Notes under the pieces: generated by a model
The model's database searches: none
What the model saw: the letters and a program-made list of their open reading frames with translations, nothing else
Told to the model about the DNA's origin: nothing
Assembly: GCA_016302725.1 (NCBI GenBank)
Contig: JAEDNB010000079.1
Span: forward strand, 1 to 9,131
Direction of reading: 5' to 3'
DNA length: 9,131 nucleotides
DNA from: Lentisphaeria bacterium
Lineage (GTDB): Bacteria; Verrucomicrobiota; Lentisphaeria; Oligosphaerales; Oligosphaeraceae
Position numbers and translations under genes: made by a program
In this document: piece by piece, positions 5,464 through 9,131 of the stretch
Numbering within the stretch: position 1 is the stretch's first letter
Layout of the letters: each line of letters starts with the position of its first letter

Positions 5464-6831
5464 ATGGCCAACGAAGAAAATGCCGCCCCAAAGGCGGCCC
5501 TCTCCTCCACGGAGTTCATGAACAAGCTCACCTCCCTCTGCAAGCGGAGGGGAATCATCTTCCAAAGTTCCGAAATCTACGGCGGCTTCAACGGCTTCTG
5601 GGACTACGGCCCCAATGGCGCCCCCTTGAAGCGCTCCGTCGAACGCGCCTGGTGGAAATACATGATCGAGGACCGGGACAATGTGGTGGGGCTGGACTCC
5701 ACCATCATCTGCCATCCGGAAATCTGGAAGGCCTCCGGCCACGTGAGCCACTTCTCCGACCAGATGACCGACTGCCGGGACTGCAAGAAGCGCTGGCGTG
5801 TGGACCAGCTTCCCGTCCCCGGGGAATGCCCCGCCTGCGGCAGCCACAACCTCACCGAGCCCCGGGACTTCAACCTGATGATGCAGACCTACGTGGGCCC
5901 CGTCTTCGACGAGGACCACAAGGCCTACCTCCGGGCCGAGTCCTGCCAGCCCATCTTCGTGGATTTCAACACCATCCGCGTGGCCACCAGAAAGCAGCTC
6001 CCCTTCGGCATCGCCCAGACGGGAAAGGCCTTCCGCAATGAAATCAACCCCCGCAACTTCACCTTCCGCTCCCGGGAGTTCATGCAGATGGAGATGGAGT
6101 TCTTCTGCGAGGAGAGCGACGCCATGGAATGGTTCGACTTCTGGATGAAGGAGCGCTGGAACTTCTACACCAAGGTCCTCCGCATCCCCGAGGAAAAACT
6201 CCGCTGGCACTGGCACGAAAAACTGGCCCACTACGCCAAGAAGGCCGTGGACATCGAATACCTCTTCCCCTTCGGATGGGATGAAATCGAGGGCATCCAC
6301 CACCGGGGGACCTGGGACATGTCCCAGCACGCAAAGTTCTCCGGCGACACCCCCGCCTGCTCCATCTTCGACCCCGCCACCAAGGAATCCCACTTCCCCA
6401 CCGTGGTGGAGACCTCCTGCGGACTGGACCGCATCTGCCTGATGCTCCTCTGCAACGCCTACGAGGAAGACACCGCCGCCACCAAAAAGGCCGACCGGGA
6501 AGAGGATCTGCGGGTAGTCATGCACCTGCCCGCCCTCGTCGCCCCCGTCCAGGCCGCCGTCCTCCCCCTCTCCAAGAAACTGGAAGGCCCCGCCCGACAA
6601 CTCCAGGCCACCCTGCGCGCCGCCGATTTCCGCACCGACTACGATGACTCCGGCTCCATCGGCAAGCGCTACCGCCGCCAGGACGAAATCGGGACCCCCT
6701 TCTGCGTGACGTACGACTTCGACTCGGAGAACGACCACGCCGTCACGGTCCGCGACCGGGATTCCATGCAGCAGGAGCGTGTGGCCATCGAGGAACTCCC
6801 CGCCTACCTCTTCCGCCGCACCCGGGCCTAG
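5464..6831 (+). CDS. glyS: Glycyl-tRNA synthetase, single-chain dimeric type
   Basis: Charges tRNA-Gly with glycine in the cytoplasm. This is the alpha2 class II form shared by eukaryotes, archaea and many bacteria, not the alpha2-beta2 GlyQ/GlyS form of E. coli; no second subunit gene is nearby. The 455 residues match the usual 430-470. The N-terminal signature YGGFNGFWDYGPNG is at 39-52. Four cysteines, C104, C107, C122 and C125, form a CxxC...CxxC pair in the early insertion and could hold zinc. Motif 2 is GKAFRNEINPRNFTFRSREF (187-206), with R191 contacting ATP in relatives. GTWDMSQHAKFSG lies at 282-294. Motif 3 is ETSCGLDR (316-323). Residues from about 350 to the end are the anticodon-binding domain. 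Start chosen for the AAGGAAA site and MANEEN lead-in. The stop is 43 bases before the next gene. Confidence 0.97.
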   Translation: MANEENAAPKAALSSTEFMNKLTSLCKRRGIIFQSSEIYGGFNGFWDYGPNGAPLKRSVERAWWKYMIEDRDNVVGLDSTIICHPEIWKASGHVSHFSDQMTDCRDCKKRWRVDQLPVPGECPACGSHNLTEPRDFNLMMQTYVGPVFDEDHKAYLRAESCQPIFVDFNTIRVATRKQLPFGIAQTGKAFRNEINPRNFTFRSREFMQMEMEFFCEESDAMEWFDFWMKERWNFYTKVLRIPEEKLRWHWHEKLAHYAKKAVDIEYLFPFGWDEIEGIHHRGTWDMSQHAKFSGDTPACSIFDPATKESHFPTVVETSCGLDRICLMLLCNAYEEDTAATKKADREEDLRVVMHLPALVAPVQAAVLPLSKKLEGPARQLQATLRAADFRTDYDDSGSIGKRYRRQDEIGTPFCVTYDFDSENDHAVTVRDRDSMQQERVAIEELPAYLFRRTRA

Positions 6832-6845
6832 CCGTCCTGCCGCCG

Positions 6846-6874
6846 CCCCTTCCCCTCCTCCTCTTCCTCCCCCC
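6846..6874 (+). promoter_or_regulatory. Pure pyrimidine tract before the S41 protease start
   Basis: Twenty-nine consecutive C/T residues run directly into the ATG at 6875, with no Shine-Dalgarno site. Within it, CCTCCT and TCCTCC form a mirror repeat around CT. As mRNA it is an ideal unstructured pyrimidine-rich site for ribosomal protein S1; as DNA it is a homopurine-homopyrimidine tract able in principle to form a triplex. Both roles are inferences. Confidence 0.55.
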
Positions 6875-8260
6875 ATGAAGAAGGCCATCCTCTTCCTTGC
6901 CCTTGCGGCCCTGTTGCTTTCCAACGCCATCTACGGATACCGTGTGCAAAGCCGGGAAGGCGAGGAGCCCATCCAGCCCATCCTGGAGAAGATGGACCTC
7001 TTCCTGGAGGTAGTCCAGCAGATTCGCTCGAACTACATGGTGCGGGAGGATGTGGAGTGGGACCGGCTCTTTGAGAACGCCATCAAGGGGATGGTGGTCT
7101 CCCTGGACCCCTTCAGCGAGTTCATGACCCCCGAGGAATACAGGGAGTTCGAGAAGGAGGAGGGGGACACCTTCGGGGGAATCGGGGTCCAGGTCCACCT
7201 CCAGGAGGGGCTGCTCACCGTCTCCTCCGTCCTCCGGGACACCCCCGCCGCCAAGGCCGGAATCCTGGCGGGGGACCAGATCCTGACCATCGAGGGCGAA
7301 CCCCAGAAGGGAAAGAAACTGGAGGAAATCGTGGGAAAGCTCCGGGGAGAGCCCGGCACCGCCGTCCACATCACCATCCAGCGCCCCAATGAGGAAAAAC
7401 CCCTGGAATTGACCCTGGTCAGGGAAGAAATCGAAAACAGCAGCGTCAGCGCGGTCCACGTCATCCAGGGCACCAAGACCGGCTTTCTCCGCATCGACGC
7501 CTTCCTGGAACCCACCCCCCAGCAATTCCGGGAGGCCCTCCGGCAATTGCTGGAGGAGGAGATCGACAGCCTCATCATCGACTTGCGGAACAATCCCGGG
7601 GGAATGGTGAAGGCCTGCGTGGAAATCCTCAGCAGCCTCCTTCCCCCGGACTCCCTGGTGGCCACCCTGGAGGGACGGGACGGCACCCGCACGGGAGTCT
7701 ACAAGACTTGGCGGGTCGACCTCTCCCTGCCCCCCGAAATCCCCATTGTGGTCCTGGGGGACCGGGGCACCGCCTCCGCCGCCGAAATCACCATCAGCTG
7801 CCTGAGGGACCACCACCGCGCCGCCTTTGTGGGCGACCGCACCTTCGGCAAGGCCCTGGTCCAGGATGTGATGCCCCTCTCGGGAGGCAACGCCGTCAAG
7901 TTCACTGTCGCCCAATACTACACCAAGGAGCACACCCCCATCCAGGGCAAGGGCATCCGCCCCGATTTCCCCAATCCCCTCACCCGGCAGCAGTACCATG
8001 ACCTCTACAATGCCTTGGGGAAGCAGGATGAAATCGACCAGAGAGACCCCAATATCCAGACCGCCCTGGAGTTCTTCGCCCAGGGAGCCCAGTGGCCTGT
8101 CTACCAGGGCAATCCCGACGGAGACTACGAGGACCTCCTGCCCCAGTGGCAGAGGGACGACCAGCGCCAATACCAAATGCAGAATTTCCGCTACCTCTCC
8201 CCCGAGGTCGACGCCGGGGATGATTCCGGGGAAGAGGGGGAGGCGGAGCCCCAGGAATAA
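6875..8260 (+). CDS. ctpA: C-terminal processing protease (S41), CtpA type
   Basis: Serine protease of the tail-specific/CtpA family (MEROPS S41), which trims or degrades exported proteins outside the cytoplasmic membrane. 461 residues. Residues 4-17 form a hydrophobic N-terminal segment after MKK: a signal peptide (a site after S16-N17-A18 is plausible) or membrane anchor. A PDZ domain spans about 97-180, with GGIGVQV at 101-107 and the AGD turn at 132-134; it recognises substrate C-termini in relatives. The protease core spans about 185-365. The Ser-Lys-Gln triad is S301 (GTASAAE), K326 (TFGKALVQ) and Q330; LRNNPGG (237-243) is also conserved. About 95 further residues end in an acidic tail (DDSGEEGEAEPQE) with no known function. 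Starting at 6779 would add 32 residues read inside glyS and a proline-rich stretch, and would bury the signal sequence, so 6875 is preferred. Substrates are unknown. dapB follows after 21 bases. Confidence 0.93.
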   Translation: MKKAILFLALAALLLSNAIYGYRVQSREGEEPIQPILEKMDLFLEVVQQIRSNYMVREDVEWDRLFENAIKGMVVSLDPFSEFMTPEEYREFEKEEGDTFGGIGVQVHLQEGLLTVSSVLRDTPAAKAGILAGDQILTIEGEPQKGKKLEEIVGKLRGEPGTAVHITIQRPNEEKPLELTLVREEIENSSVSAVHVIQGTKTGFLRIDAFLEPTPQQFREALRQLLEEEIDSLIIDLRNNPGGMVKACVEILSSLLPPDSLVATLEGRDGTRTGVYKTWRVDLSLPPEIPIVVLGDRGTASAAEITISCLRDHHRAAFVGDRTFGKALVQDVMPLSGGNAVKFTVAQYYTKEHTPIQGKGIRPDFPNPLTRQQYHDLYNALGKQDEIDQRDPNIQTALEFFAQGAQWPVYQGNPDGDYEDLLPQWQRDDQRQYQMQNFRYLSPEVDAGDDSGEEGEAEPQE

Positions 8261-8261
8261 G

Positions 8262-8270
8262 AAAGGAGAG
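8262..8270 (+). promoter_or_regulatory. Ribosome binding site of dapB
   Basis: AAAGGAGAG, with the GGAG core ending 13 bases before the ATG at 8282, lies entirely within the 21-base gap after the protease gene. The spacing is long but workable, and the site supports this start. Confidence 0.65.
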
Positions 8271-8281
8271 CAAGAAGAACC

Positions 8282-9088
8282 ATGGCCATTCGAACTGTTG
8301 TGATAGGCGCCGCCGGGCGCATGGGGCGCATGCTGGTGGCCCAGGTCCTCCAGGACCCCGAGCTCGCCCTGGTCGCCGCCCTGGAGAGCCCCCAATGCCC
8401 CTTCCTGGGACAGGACGCCGCCCAGGTGGCCGGCCTTCCCCCCTGCGGGATTCCCCTGGTCCAGGATGTGCAATCCGCCCTTTCCCAGGCGGATTGCCTC
8501 ATTGACTTCACCGCCGCCGCCGTCACCCGGCAAGTCGCCCCCCTGGCCGCCGCCATGGGCGTCTCCCTGGTGATTGGCTCCACGGGCCTCACCGCCGAGG
8601 ACCAGGGAATGCTCCAGTCCCTGGCGGAGAAAGGTGCGCGCATTGTCCAGTCCCCCAATATGTCGGTGGGGGTGAATCTCCTCTTTGCCCTTTGCCGGAA
8701 AGTGGCCCCGCTCCTGGGGGAAGACTACGACATCGAGGTGGTGGAGATGCACCACAACCAGAAGAAGGACGCCCCCTCCGGGACAGCGGAGAGGCTGGGC
8801 CAGATCCTGGCCGAAGCCAGGGGGCTTTCCTACGAGAAGGATGTCCGCCACGGGCGGGTGGGCCTGGTGGGTCCCCGTCCCCGGGGGGAGATTGGCATGC
8901 ATGCGCTCCGGGGGGGGGACGTGGTGGGGGACCATACCGTCATCTTCGCCACCGAGGGGGAGCGGGTGGAGTTGACCCACAAGGCCTCCAGCCGCCAGAC
9001 CTTCGCCAAGGGGGCCGTCCGCGCGGTGAAATTCCTGGCGGGGGCCGCCCCTGGGAAATACGACATGCAGCAAGTCCTGGGCCTGTAG
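8282..9088 (+). CDS. dapB: 4-hydroxy-tetrahydrodipicolinate reductase
   Basis: Reduces hydroxy-tetrahydrodipicolinate with NAD(P)H in the diaminopimelate/lysine pathway, which feeds peptidoglycan and protein synthesis; cytoplasmic, homotetrameric in relatives. 268 residues, full length (E. coli has 273). The Rossmann N-terminus carries VIGAAGRMGR (7-16). IDFT (74-77), STGLT (100-104) and SPNMSVGVN (124-132) line the cofactor and substrate cleft. The active-site signature HHNQKKDAPSGTA starts at H157, with H157 and K161 matching the catalytic His159 and Lys163 of E. coli. GGDVVGDHTV (211-220) and LTHKASSR (231-238) are conserved C-terminal motifs. Position 37 is Ser (ALES) where the E. coli enzyme has Arg39, which contacts the NADPH 2'-phosphate; cofactor preference may therefore lean to NADH, an inference. 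A run of nine Gs at 8910-8918 encodes the RGGD turn without breaking the frame. dapA, a common neighbour, is not in the window. Confidence 0.97.
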   Translation: MAIRTVVIGAAGRMGRMLVAQVLQDPELALVAALESPQCPFLGQDAAQVAGLPPCGIPLVQDVQSALSQADCLIDFTAAAVTRQVAPLAAAMGVSLVIGSTGLTAEDQGMLQSLAEKGARIVQSPNMSVGVNLLFALCRKVAPLLGEDYDIEVVEMHHNQKKDAPSGTAERLGQILAEARGLSYEKDVRHGRVGLVGPRPRGEIGMHALRGGDVVGDHTVIFATEGERVELTHKASSRQTFAKGAVRAVKFLAGAAPGKYDMQQVLGL

Positions 9089-9098
9089 GCGCAGGAGA

Positions 9099-9118
9099 AC
9101 GCCCTTTCCGGAAGGCGT
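9099..9118 (+). other. Inverted repeat just after dapB
   Basis: ACGCC (9099-9103) is complementary to GGCGT (9114-9118). Inside, TT and AA can add two pairs past a bulged C, and the centre holds the palindrome TTCCGGAA (9106-9113). No T tract follows, so it is not a standard intrinsic terminator. It may be a weak processing or Rho-related element, or chance. The window ends 13 bases later. Confidence 0.3.
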
Positions 9119-9131
9119 GGCCGCCTCCCTC

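Noticed and set aside
6779..6874. Upstream start for the S41 protease
   Set aside because: It overlaps glyS, adds a proline-rich stretch encoded by the pyrimidine tract, and would bury the hydrophobic export segment that begins naturally at the ATG at 6875.
8315..8332. Tandem 9-bp repeat GGGCGCATG in dapB
   Set aside because: It encodes the conserved GRMGRM of the cofactor-binding loop, so protein conservation explains it.
298..9073. Long minus-strand open frames (606, 638, 883 and 776 residues at 298-2118, 2880-4796, 4279-6930, 6743-9073)
   Set aside because: They lie exactly opposite well-supported genes and translate to Gly/His/Val/Asp-rich sequence with no recognisable domain, as expected for antisense frames of GC-rich genes with C at third positions.
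1..9131. Mobile element, phage or CRISPR content
   Set aside because: No transposase, integrase, terminal inverted repeats, regularly spaced repeats or change in codon style was seen; all genes are core types in one orientation.

Overview
The window is a GC-rich bacterial segment with a strong preference for C or G at third codon positions. It carries six complete, co-directional genes on the + strand: proS, a tandem-FHA membrane protein, mgtE, pyrC, glyS, a ctpA-type S41 protease and dapB follow in that order if the FHA gene is counted as a seventh. All are housekeeping or conserved-core types. No transposase, integrase, phage gene, CRISPR array, tRNA or rRNA was recognised. The style (eukaryote-like single-chain GlyRS, bacterial-type ProRS with an editing insertion, mixed Shine-Dalgarno and pyrimidine-rich leaders, strong third-position C) would suit a high-GC member of the Verrucomicrobiota/Lentisphaerota (PVC) group. 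That placement is an impression from gene order and protein style, not a proof.

Layout. Positions 1-324 contain no convincing gene. They hold a terminator-like hairpin, a 10-bp direct repeat, several short very stable hairpins, an AT-rich perfect palindrome, a purine/pyrimidine alternating tract and a pyrimidine-rich leader running into proS. From 325 to 9088 the genes follow with gaps of 49, about 61 (19 if mgtE starts at the upstream GTG), 10, 93, 43 and 21 bases. This is consistent with one transcription unit or two, the possible break being the twin hairpins between pyrC and glyS. After dapB only 43 bases remain, including a weak inverted repeat.

How the genes fit together. proS and glyS charge tRNA-Pro and tRNA-Gly. 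pyrC makes dihydroorotate for UMP synthesis. dapB makes tetrahydrodipicolinate for lysine and diaminopimelate, hence cell wall. mgtE is a Mg2+ channel, and Mg2+ is needed by both synthetases. The S41 protease works outside the cytoplasmic membrane. The FHA protein has two phosphothreonine-reader-like domains facing the cytoplasm and one C-terminal membrane anchor. The cluster looks like a growth-linked core operon rather than a specialised system.

Most noteworthy are (i) an unusually compact class I dihydroorotase lacking the N-terminal strands, an internal substrate-side segment and the normal C-terminal tail while keeping all metal ligands, (ii) the tail-anchored tandem-FHA protein wedged between proS and mgtE, and (iii) the structured non-coding region upstream of proS. 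I did not find clear evidence of a new defence or mobile system.
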